In this document: piece by piece, positions 51,225-58,459 of the stretch
Layout: each line of letters starts with the position of its first letter
Numbering within the stretch: position 1 is the first letter of the stretch
Source of the DNA: Streptomyces stelliscabiei
GTDB taxonomy: Bacteria; Actinomycetota; Actinomycetes; Streptomycetales; Streptomycetaceae
Assembly (NCBI RefSeq): GCF_014873495.1
Contig: NZ_JADBGF010000001.1
Coordinates: forward strand, 4,650,001 to 4,714,000
DNA: 64,000 nucleotides
Reading direction: 5' to 3'
Position numbers and translations under genes: made by a program
The notes under the pieces: model-generated
The model's database searches: none
The model's input: only the letters and a program-made list of their open reading frames with translations
Told to the model about the DNA's origin: nothing

Positions 51225-51241
51225 TCTGACTGAACGTCAGA
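51225..51241. promoter_or_regulatory. TCTGAC/GTCAGA operator, site B
   Basis: TCTGACtgaacGTCAGA, a 17-base dyad of the same family (one inner G replaced by T), 38 bases upstream of the LLM start. Flanking A and T extend the arms. Confidence 0.7.
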
Positions 51242-51286
51242 TCTCGGTAGGGCCGACTGTTCCACCGGCCCCGTGGAGCGTCAATA

Positions 51287-51303
51287 GCTGACGTGCCGTC
51301 AGA
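51287..51303. promoter_or_regulatory. CTGACG-N3-CGTCAG operator, site C
   Basis: GCTGACGtgcCGTCAGA lies 62 bases from site B, centre to centre, in the same LLM promoter gap. Six-base arms are perfect; the outer left base deviates. Confidence 0.72.
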
Positions 51304-51330
51304 TACGGGACCCGCGCCCGCGCCGCCCGG

Positions 51331-52083
51331 TCACAGGCTCACCCCCGCCAGCCAGCCCCCGTCGATGACGAACGGCTGCCCGGTGATGTAGGAGGAGTCC
51401 TCGCAGGAGAGGAAGAGGGCGAGGCGGGCGACCTCGTCGGGGCGGCCGATCCGGCCGAGCGGGATGCGCTTGCGGTAGAGCCTGTCGACGGCCTCGGCGG
51501 TCACCTCGTCGCCCGGGTCGGTCATCGCGGTGTCGATGGAGCCGGGGCAGACCGCGTTGACCCGGACGCCCTTGCGGGCCAGCTCCAGCGCGGCGACCCG
51601 GGTGAGGCCGACGATCGCGTGCTTGGTCGCGGCGTACGCGCCGACGTACGCCATCCCCGTCAGCCCCGTGTACGAGGCGGTGTTGACGATCGTGCCGCCG
51701 CCGGCCGCCTCGATCTCGGGGGCCAGGGTCCTGATGCCGAGGAAGACACCGACCTGGTTGACCTGAACGACCTGCATGAACTCGTCGAGCGGGGTGTCGA
51801 CGAGGGAGTTGAAGCGCAGGACACCGGCGTTGTTGACGAGGCCGTCGACGCGGCCGTACGCGCCCTTGGCGGCGGCGACCGCCGTGGACCAGTCGGCCTC
51901 GCTGGACACGTCCAGGTGGACGTAGAGCGCGCCGATCTCCTTGGCGAGGGCCTCCCCCTGGTCGTCGAGCACGTCGGCGACGACCACCCGCGCGCCCTCG
52001 GCCCGGAACAGCCGGGCCTCCTGCTCCCCCTGGCCGCGCGCGGCGCCTGTGACGAGGACGACACGTCCGTCGAGCTTGCCCAT
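51331..52083 (-). CDS. Short-chain dehydrogenase/reductase
   Basis: An SDR of 250 residues with TGAARGQGEQEARLF (TGxxxGxG), NNAGV, the catalytic Ser in TASYTGLTG, YAATKHAIV, and PGSIDTAM. It resembles 20-beta-hydroxysteroid or 3-oxoacyl-type SDRs. ATG 52083 follows AAGGGAG. Operator site D lies just upstream, and operator sites B and C lie beyond its stop. It runs in the same direction as the LLM operon and may join it by read-through. Confidence 0.9.
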   Translation of the reverse strand: MGKLDGRVVLVTGAARGQGEQEARLFRAEGARVVVADVLDDQGEALAKEIGALYVHLDVSSEADWSTAVAAAKGAYGRVDGLVNNAGVLRFNSLVDTPLDEFMQVVQVNQVGVFLGIRTLAPEIEAAGGGTIVNTASYTGLTGMAYVGAYAATKHAIVGLTRVAALELARKGVRVNAVCPGSIDTAMTDPGDEVTAEAVDRLYRKRIPLGRIGRPDEVARLALFLSCEDSSYITGQPFVIDGGWLAGVSL

Positions 52084-52130
52084 GTGGACTCCCTTCGCGG
52101 TGCGTTGGCCGAGGTCAGGGTACCTCCGTT

Positions 52131-52147
52131 CCTGACGAAGCGTCAGA
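52131..52147. promoter_or_regulatory. CTGACG-N3-CGTCAG operator, site D
   Basis: CCTGACGaagCGTCAGA lies 48 bases before the SDR start, with six perfect pairs. It could also touch the divergent secreted-protein promoter, 134 bases from that start. Confidence 0.72.
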
Positions 52148-52280
52148 TGTGAGACAGGTGCTTGCGATCGCGATCTCAAGTGACCCACGGGTAGGGATAT
52201 TTGACCCTGTCCACCACACGTACCGGGCCCCAATAATCCGTCAGCGGAAGGTAAAGCCACCCCCAAGGAGAGAGCCGAAC

Positions 52281-53018
52281 ATGGCGAAGCGGCGCTTCAA
52301 GAACAAGAAGGTCCGGTACCTGGCGATCGGTGCCTCGCTCGTGACCGGTACGGCTGTCGCGGCCGTACTCCTGCCGTCGGCCAGCGCGGCCGATGAGAAG
52401 ACGCCGGACCAGATCATGGGAATGTGTGAAAGGACTTCGGTACTCAACGGAAAGCAACAGTCGACGCGTGATTTCGGGGGTGGTCTCGGGGACGGATTCG
52501 CATCCGACACCTGTGATTTCGTCGAGACGAATTTCGAGACCTTCGACGGCCCCACGGAGAAGGTCACCGTGGACTTCCCGAACTGCGAGGCGAACGCCAC
52601 CGCACCGGCGAAGGTGACCACCGAGTTCTCGAAGGCGGTGGGCCAGGGCGAGGGCAAGTACACCGCGACCCAGCAGGGCGCCCTCGGCGGTCTCTTCGGA
52701 GCCCTGAGCGGCGGCTGGGTGAAGCACAAGGGCACGCTGGACATGACCGTCAAGACGGCCACCGCCAGCGAGTCGGAACAGCGGGAGGTCCCCGTCGGCA
52801 AGGTGATGCATGTGACGTTCACGCCGAAGATGCAGCGCATGACCGGCGAGTGGCGGGTGCACCTCGACGCCAGGGAAGCCACCACGGTAACGAACGCCAC
52901 GCCTGAGCAGAACTTCGTGGCTCCGGAGGTGGTCGAGGGTCCGGTCATCCTGGAGAGCGCCGCGGGCACGCCCGGACTCGCGGACGGCACCACCAAGGTC
53001 GTTCTGGAGGACTGCTGA
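52281..53018 (+). CDS. Secreted protein, possible beta-pore-forming-type fold
   Basis: The 245-residue precursor has a Sec signal (RRFKNKKVRYLAIGASLVTGTAVAA, cleavage near ASAA), GGAG before the ATG, and no membrane anchor. The mature part has CDFV, GPTEKVTVDF and NCEAN. A long Ser/Thr-alternating stretch ends in EVPVGKVMHVTFTPKM and GEWRVHL. That last pattern resembles aerolysin/ETX-MTX2-type proteins by memory, without a search. It shares spacing of these elements with the next gene, so the two are probably paralogues in tandem. Confidence 0.65.
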   Translation: MAKRRFKNKKVRYLAIGASLVTGTAVAAVLLPSASAADEKTPDQIMGMCERTSVLNGKQQSTRDFGGGLGDGFASDTCDFVETNFETFDGPTEKVTVDFPNCEANATAPAKVTTEFSKAVGQGEGKYTATQQGALGGLFGALSGGWVKHKGTLDMTVKTATASESEQREVPVGKVMHVTFTPKMQRMTGEWRVHLDAREATTVTNATPEQNFVAPEVVEGPVILESAAGTPGLADGTTKVVLEDC

Positions 53019-53168
53019 CCAAGGGCCGGCAGTCGACGGCCGACGTCCTCCCCCGACGGCCTCCGGCCGGCCCGCGCCACCGCACCTCCCCCTGGCACCG
53101 CAACCCCACCGCTTGGGAAACCCCTCCCACCAGCACTGATCCCCTCATCACCCTCGCAGGAGACCCAC

Positions 53169-53960
53169 ATGACACGCACCGGGCGCAGCGGCAACCACCG
53201 CAGCAAGAAGAAGCGCATCACCCTGGCGCTGGCACCGGTCGTCGCCCTCGGACTGGCCGTCCCGCTGATGTACAGCGCGGGAGCCGCCACCCCCGACGAG
53301 GTGGCCACCGACTGCCGTACGGACTCGGACAAGCTGGAGAACTGCGAGTTCGTCGACGTCCAGGTCAAGCGCGACAGCCTCGGCCCCAACGAGCGGGTCA
53401 CCTCGGTGACCGACAACTGCGGAGTCACCACCCCGGCGACGAAGACCTTCAGCGGCACGGCGTCGGTGACACGTGTGATCCAGCTGGAGGACGGCTTCAA
53501 CACGGACGGCAGCACGAAGCTGGCCAGCTCCGTCTTCGAGATCGGCGTCAAGTTCGCCACGCAGGAGTTCAACATCAAGCGTGACGACACCACGTCGTCG
53601 TTCTCCTTCTCCAGGTCCGACACGGTGAAGGAGGACCACATCGCCTTCTTCATGTGGTCCCACAAGCGCACCGACGTGAGCGGTTTCCTCAAGGCCACCT
53701 ACAAGGAGGCCCAGGACGGTCAGACGGTGTTCTTCTCGCCCAGCGAGAACTCCACCGCCGTCCATGTCTTCTACCCGCAACTCCTGCCCAGCGGAACCCC
53801 GGACGGCCGGCTCTGGCTGCGCAACGTCAAGTGCGGTACGCCCCAGGCCAACGGAATCATCAACAGCGAGGGAAGCGTTCGCGCCGAACCCGGATTCGAC
53901 CAGGGTGGCGAGAACGTGACCGACATCGAGGTGCCGCTCTCCGACATCACCGTGCAATAG
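53169..53960 (+). CDS. Secreted protein, paralogue of the preceding gene
   Basis: The 263-residue precursor has a Lys/Arg-rich n-region, hydrophobic core (LALAPVVALGLAVPL) and cleavage near AGAA. The mature part repeats the order seen upstream: CEFV, GPNERVTSV, DNCG, a Ser/Thr/Phe alternating region (TTSSFSFSRSD) and HIAFFMWSHK before GFLKATYKEA. Sequence identity is low but the arrangement and Cys positions agree. ATG 53169 follows GCAGGAG. A classical terminator lies after it. An extracellular role, perhaps membrane-active, is inferred only. Confidence 0.68.
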   Translation: MTRTGRSGNHRSKKKRITLALAPVVALGLAVPLMYSAGAATPDEVATDCRTDSDKLENCEFVDVQVKRDSLGPNERVTSVTDNCGVTTPATKTFSGTASVTRVIQLEDGFNTDGSTKLASSVFEIGVKFATQEFNIKRDDTTSSFSFSRSDTVKEDHIAFFMWSHKRTDVSGFLKATYKEAQDGQTVFFSPSENSTAVHVFYPQLLPSGTPDGRLWLRNVKCGTPQANGIINSEGSVRAEPGFDQGGENVTDIEVPLSDITVQ

Positions 53961-53979
53961 CGTCCGGAGAAACCCGAGT

Positions 53980-54008
53980 AATCCCCCGTGCTCTGCGCGG
54001 GGGATTTT
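53980..54008 (+). terminator. Rho-independent terminator
   Basis: AATCCCCCG (53980-53988) pairs with CGGGGGATT (53998-54006) and runs into TTTT, a classical intrinsic terminator 20 bases after the secreted protein stop. Confidence 0.85.
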
Positions 54009-54075
54009 ACGTGCGGCCAGAAAAGCAGTCGAAGCAGACGTCTATGCGTTGTCGACGGCGCTCAATGAAGTGTTC

Positions 54076-54831
54076 TCATACGCGAACCCCTGGGGTGGCC
54101 CCCAGCCATCTCAGCACCGCCTCCGTACGTCCTCGGGCATCGAGCTTGGCGTAGATGTTGCTGAGGTTGTTGCGGACGGTCTTCTCGCTCAGTGTCAGAC
54201 GCAGCCCGATCTCCTGGGCACCGAGGCCGGTGGAGAGGAGATCCATGATCTGGCGCTCGCGGGGCGAGAGCTGGGAGCGCAGCCGTTCGGTCGCCTCCCC
54301 GTGACCGGGCAGACGCTGGGCCGCGTCCCGGATGGCGGCGCAGGCGACGGGCGAGAAGTAGGTGTGGCCGACGGTGGCGGCCACGACGGCGGAGGAGAGC
54401 ATGCAGGTGCAGTAGTCGCCCTCGACCAGATAGCCGGCCCCGCCCCGGAACACCTCCACGACCCCGTCGGCGTCCTGACGGGGGCTGACGACGATCACCG
54501 GGGCGCTCATGGAACCCATGGCCTTCAGCAGCCCCGCGAAGGACACCGACGGGTCCTCGCAGTGCAGGACCACGACGTCCGCCTCGGTCTCGCGGAGTTC
54601 GCGGTAGGGCGGCGGGACGAGCAGGGCGCTGCTCACATACCGGTCGTCGGGTGCCGGCCAGTCGTCGTGCGGCCACCGGCCCGGGTCGCAGGCCAGGGCG
54701 ACCGAGAGGCCCTGGGGCGAGGGTGCGGGCAGGCGGGGTGGGGGTGCGGGGACGTGTGAGGGGCGTGCGGGAACAGCTGAAACGGGGGTGCCTGCGTGCT
54801 GGGACGTTCTGACGTGCCGGGGGGATCGCAC
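54076..54831 (-). CDS. LuxR-family response-regulator-like transcription factor
   Basis: The C-terminal 60 residues are a LuxR/GerE helix-turn-helix (LSPRERQIMDLLSTGLGAQE, then SEKTVRNNLSNIYAKL). The N-terminal domain is receiver-like in pattern (VVVLHCEDPSV, PVIVVSP, GGAGYL) but lacks an obvious DD-D-K phosphorylation set, so it may not be phosphorylated. GTG 54831 is the start in an open frame that begins with a Pro-rich leader. It is convergent with the secreted-protein pair and may regulate genes elsewhere. Confidence 0.82.
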   Translation of the reverse strand: MRSPRHVRTSQHAGTPVSAVPARPSHVPAPPPRLPAPSPQGLSVALACDPGRWPHDDWPAPDDRYVSSALLVPPPYRELRETEADVVVLHCEDPSVSFAGLLKAMGSMSAPVIVVSPRQDADGVVEVFRGGAGYLVEGDYCTCMLSSAVVAATVGHTYFSPVACAAIRDAAQRLPGHGEATERLRSQLSPRERQIMDLLSTGLGAQEIGLRLTLSEKTVRNNLSNIYAKLDARGRTEAVLRWLGATPGVRV

Positions 54832-55189
54832 CTCGCGTGTCCTTCCGCCGAAGCCATGACTCCCCTACATACGTGACTCCGGCGTCAGTTGTTCGAAGTT
54901 TCAAGAACGAAACGGCAAGCTGTCTGACAGGTTCCCCGCACGGGCCACCGCGACGGCCGGAACCGGTCTGTCTTGAACTTCCCTATGGGTGGGGGGAGTT
55001 CGGGTGTGCGCGTGCAGGGAGGAGCGCGGGACGGGGACCTGTGGGGCGGCCGGCCGGCGGTAGGGTCCCGGTGTGCGTTGATCTGCCGAGCGGTGGCCGA
55101 GTGCCGCCGCGCAGGGTGCGGGCGACCCCGACGAGTCCCGGGGCCGTCCGGTCGGCCTACCCCTCCTCCACCACACCGGAGATCACGCC
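54832..55189. other. Intergenic, divergent promoter region
   Basis: No gene is seen in these 358 bases. The AT-richer part at 54855-54920 likely holds the LuxR promoter, and bases upstream of 55190 the nucleotidyltransferase promoter. No clear dyad was found. Confidence 0.4.
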
Positions 55190-55930
55190 ATGACCGCTGA
55201 GCGGCCTCGCCTTTCCTACGACGCCTTCGTGGAGTCGGCCACCGCCGACCCCGCCGTCGTCGGCCTCGTCCTCAAGGGCTCCCGGGCCCACGAGGGCATG
55301 ACCACCGAGTACTCCGACCACGACCTCTACGCCGTCCTCGCCGACGGCGCGACCACGGCCCTCACCCGCTTCGGGGGCCACCGCTCCCCGGAGCTCGACC
55401 TCGTCCTCCTCTCCCTCGACGAGTTCCGCGCCCTCGGCATGCCCGGCTTCGAGCGGTACGCCCTGGCTCGCGCCCGGGTCGTGCTGGACCGTCTCGACGG
55501 AGGCATCGCCCGCATCCTGGCCGACAAGGCACGGCTCGGCGCGGAGGAAGCCTTCGGGGAAGCGGCGGCCTCGCTCGACGCCTACGCCAACTCCCTGTAC
55601 CGCTCGGTCAAGAACGCCCGTGACGGACAGGCACTGGCAGCCCGCCTCGACGCCGCCGACAGCGTCCGCTTCCTGCTGGAGACCCTCTTCGCCCTGGACC
55701 GCCGCCCCCGCCCGTACAACAAATACCTGGTCTGGGAGCTGACCCGCTTCCCGCTCCCCGAGTGGGACACCACCCCGCTCCTCGACGCGGTGCACCACAT
55801 CACGGCCACGGGCGACGTCCCCGCACAGCGCCGCCTCTTCGCCCAGGTCGAGCCCGTGGTCCGCCGTGCCGGTCACGGCCCGGTCCTCGACGCGTGGGGG
55901 AGGGACCTGCGGCTCATGCGCCCGCGGTAG
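55190..55930 (+). CDS. Nucleotidyltransferase-fold protein
   Basis: The 246-residue protein opens with VVGLVLKGSRAHEGMTTEYS then DHDLY, which is the GS...DxD active site of the nucleotidyltransferase superfamily (as in aminoglycoside or kanamycin nucleotidyltransferases). A helical C-terminal half (SVRFLLETLFAL) follows. Such stand-alone proteins may adenylylate small molecules or proteins. ATG 55190 has no strong purine-rich ribosome site (CACCGGAGATCACGCC before it, GGAG about 8 bases away). The stop is 51 bases from the convergent LLM gene. Confidence 0.78.
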   Translation: MTAERPRLSYDAFVESATADPAVVGLVLKGSRAHEGMTTEYSDHDLYAVLADGATTALTRFGGHRSPELDLVLLSLDEFRALGMPGFERYALARARVVLDRLDGGIARILADKARLGAEEAFGEAAASLDAYANSLYRSVKNARDGQALAARLDAADSVRFLLETLFALDRRPRPYNKYLVWELTRFPLPEWDTTPLLDAVHHITATGDVPAQRRLFAQVEPVVRRAGHGPVLDAWGRDLRLMRPR

Positions 55931-55980
55931 CGCCGACGGGGCGGGAGACGTGAGCCCGGTAGCCGGCCCCGAGCCGGCGT

Positions 55981-56901
55981 CTACAGCAAGGGCCCCACCT
56001 CGGCCCCGAACGTCCCTATCTGGTCCACGAGTTCACTGCGCCCCCGGCTCCGGAACCGCACCTGGATCTGGTCCACCCCCATCGCCCCGTACTGCCTCAA
56101 GGACTCCGCCAGCGCCTCCGGGCTCCCGGTGAGGGTGCGGCGGCCCACGTTCCAGTCCGGCTCGCCGACGTACAGCGGCTCGGTGATCGCGCCGACGGTG
56201 AGCGGGGCCGTGACACCGGCCTCCTCCCGCAGACGCCGGAGCCGGGCGATCTGGGCCGGGAGCCGGTCGCGCGGGTCGCCCTGGGGGAGCCAGCCGTCTC
56301 CGCGTACGGCGGCCCGGCGGACGGCGGCGGGGGACGAGCCGCCGACCCACACCGGGATGCGGGCCTGGGCGGGGCGGGGACGCTGGCCCAGGTCCTCGAA
56401 GTCGTACAGCTTGCCGTGGTGGGAGGGGAACTCGTCCGGGCCGAGGGCCGCGCGCAGGGCGTCCACGCACTCGTCCAGGACGGCGCCCCGGCGTTCGAAG
56501 TCCACCCCCAGCGCCTCGAACTCCTCCCGTACGTGCCCGGCGCCCACGCCCAGGATCAGCCGGCCGCCGGAGAGGTGGTCGAGGGTGGCGTACTGCTTGG
56601 CCGTCAGGAGCGGGTGGCGCAGGCCGACGACCGCGACGTGACTGAGCAGCCGGACCCGTTCGGTGACGGCGGCAAGGTAGGCGAGCGTGGCGACCGGGTC
56701 GTACCAGACCGTGCTCATCGCGGGCGCGAGACGGCGCGGGATGGCCACGTGGTCGCAGACGGCGACGTACGCGAACCCCGCCCGGTCGGCGGCCCGCGCG
56801 ATCCCGGCCAGGTCCTCCGGTCCGGCGTCCGCCTCCCAGGGCTCGGCGTAGAGGGTGCTCTGGGACTGGACGGGGAGCTGCATCCCGTAGCCGAGCCCCA
56901 C
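55981..56901 (-). CDS. LLM-class F420-dependent oxidoreductase
   Basis: About 306 residues of luciferase-like fold: GYGMQLPVQSQS first strand, AVCDHVAIP, LSHVAVVGLRHPLLTAKQYATLDHLSGGRLILGVGAGH and GGSSPAAVRRAAVRGDGWLP. I extend to GTG 56901 so that the first strand is complete; ATG 56883 would cut it. It lies 59 bases below the PF04909 amidohydrolase gene in the same direction and is probably in its operon, under operator site E. The spacer contains imperfect direct repeats (GCTCCCCG-type). Confidence 0.85.
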   Translation of the reverse strand: MGLGYGMQLPVQSQSTLYAEPWEADAGPEDLAGIARAADRAGFAYVAVCDHVAIPRRLAPAMSTVWYDPVATLAYLAAVTERVRLLSHVAVVGLRHPLLTAKQYATLDHLSGGRLILGVGAGHVREEFEALGVDFERRGAVLDECVDALRAALGPDEFPSHHGKLYDFEDLGQRPRPAQARIPVWVGGSSPAAVRRAAVRGDGWLPQGDPRDRLPAQIARLRRLREEAGVTAPLTVGAITEPLYVGEPDWNVGRRTLTGSPEALAESLRQYGAMGVDQIQVRFRSRGRSELVDQIGTFGAEVGPLL

Positions 56902-56960
56902 GCCGGACCCGCCCGGCTGACGCTCCCCGTTTCCGCCCGGCTGAGGTTCCCCGGCCCCGC

Positions 56961-58235
56961 TCAACTCGCGCTCCCCGGCCCCGCCCACAGCCCCTCCCGC
57001 GTCAGCCCGAGCAACTCGATCGCGTTCCGCCGCACGATCCGGTCCACCACGTCCGGGTCCAGGTGTCCCATCTGTGCCTCGCCGACCTGCCGCGACTCCG
57101 GCCAGGTGGAGTCGGAGTGGGGGTAGTCGGTCTCGTACAGCACGTTGCCCACGCCGATCGCGTCGAGGTTCTTCAGCCCGAACGCGTCGTCGAAGAAGCA
57201 GCCGTAGACGTGGTCCGCGAACAGCTCCGACGGCGGTCGGTGGACCTTGTCGGCCACCCCGCCCCAGCCCCGGTTCTCCTCCCACACCACGTCCGCGCGC
57301 TCCAGGATGTACGGGATCCAGCCGATCTGGCCCTCGGCGTACATGACCTTGAGGTTCGGGAAGCGTTCGAACTTGCCGCTCATCAGCCAGTCGACCATCG
57401 AGAAGCAGCAGTTGGCGAAGGTGATCGTGGAGCCGACGGCGGGCGGCGCGTCGGCGGAGGTGGACGGCATCCGGCTCGACGAGCCGATGTGCATGGCCAC
57501 GACCGTGCCGGTCTCGTCGCAGGCGGCGAGGAAGGGATCCCAGTCGTCGGTGTGGACGGAGGGCAGACCGAGGTGCGGGGGTATCTCGGAGAAGGCCACG
57601 GCACGCACCCCGCGCGCCGCGTTCCTGCGCACCTCCGCCGCCGCCAGCTCCGCGTCCCAGAGAGGGACGAGGGTGAGCGGGATCAGCCGGCCCCGGGCAT
57701 CGGGGCCGCACCACTCCTCCACCATCCAGTCGTTGTACGCCCGCACACCGAGCAGCCCCAGCTCGCGGTCGGCCGCCTCGGTGAAGGTCTGGCCGCAGAA
57801 GCGCGGGAAGGTCGGGAAGCAGAGGGCCGACTGGACGTGGTTGACGTCCATGTCCGCGAGGCGCTGCGGGACGTCGTACGAGCCGGGGCGCATCTGCTCG
57901 TACGTGATGATCTCCAGTTTGATCTCGTCCCTGGAGTAGCCGACGGCGGTGTCGAGGCGGGTCAGCGGGCGGTGCAGGTCCTCGTAGACCCACCAGTCGC
58001 CGATCGGGCCGTCGTCGCCGGGGGCGCCCATCACCGGCTTGAAACGGCCGCCGAGGAACGTCATCTCCTTCAGCGGCGCGCGGACGATCCGGGGGGCCGT
58101 GTCCAGGTACTTCTTCGGGAGCCTGTCCTGCCAGACGTGCGGGGGCTCCACCGTGTGGTCGTCGACGGAGATGATCTTCGGGAAGGGGGTGGTGGCGGGG
58201 GCGGGATCCGTGGTGCTCGTCTCCAAGGTGTCCAT
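56961..58235 (-). CDS. PF04909-type amidohydrolase (metal-dependent hydrolase)
   Basis: A 424-residue TIM-barrel with ISVDDHTVEPPHVW at the start, which holds the DxH-type metal site. An AMHIGSSSRMP segment with its His and a late YETDYPHSDSTWPES with the catalytic Asp follow, the layout of amidohydrolase-2 decarboxylases and hydrolases. I use ATG 58235; upstream frame codons are not family-like. Operator site E is 21 bases upstream. Together with the following LLM gene it forms a catabolic pair similar to the unit at 48-51 kb. Confidence 0.87.
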   Translation of the reverse strand: MDTLETSTTDPAPATTPFPKIISVDDHTVEPPHVWQDRLPKKYLDTAPRIVRAPLKEMTFLGGRFKPVMGAPGDDGPIGDWWVYEDLHRPLTRLDTAVGYSRDEIKLEIITYEQMRPGSYDVPQRLADMDVNHVQSALCFPTFPRFCGQTFTEAADRELGLLGVRAYNDWMVEEWCGPDARGRLIPLTLVPLWDAELAAAEVRRNAARGVRAVAFSEIPPHLGLPSVHTDDWDPFLAACDETGTVVAMHIGSSSRMPSTSADAPPAVGSTITFANCCFSMVDWLMSGKFERFPNLKVMYAEGQIGWIPYILERADVVWEENRGWGGVADKVHRPPSELFADHVYGCFFDDAFGLKNLDAIGVGNVLYETDYPHSDSTWPESRQVGEAQMGHLDPDVVDRIVRRNAIELLGLTREGLWAGPGSAS

Positions 58236-58255
58236 GTCCGTCACGGTAGCGCTGA

Positions 58256-58272
58256 TCTGACGACCCGTCAGT
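58256..58272. promoter_or_regulatory. TCTGACG-N3-CGTCAGT operator, site E
   Basis: TCTGACGaccCGTCAGT, six perfect pairs with a final T for A, 21 bases before the amidohydrolase start. Position would block a promoter or initiation complex. Confidence 0.75.
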
Positions 58273-58459
58273 AATTTGGTTCCCGACCGCCCCGTCCTCC
58301 GCCCCGCGCCCACCGCCGGACGGGCGCGTGGGCGAGGAGAGCCTGTGTGGGCCTGGTGACATCCCCCGTGGCTCCCTGTGATCGAGCTCTCCCACGGCTG
58401 ACGGATCCGCCGCGGACAAGGCAAACTGGCACGGGTACGGGGAGGCTTGGGGGACGTCG

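Noticed and set aside
48008..51229. 1073-codon plus frame across the amidohydrolase and LLM genes
   Set aside because: It runs through gaps and two clear genes on the other strand; the composition is that of a shadow frame.
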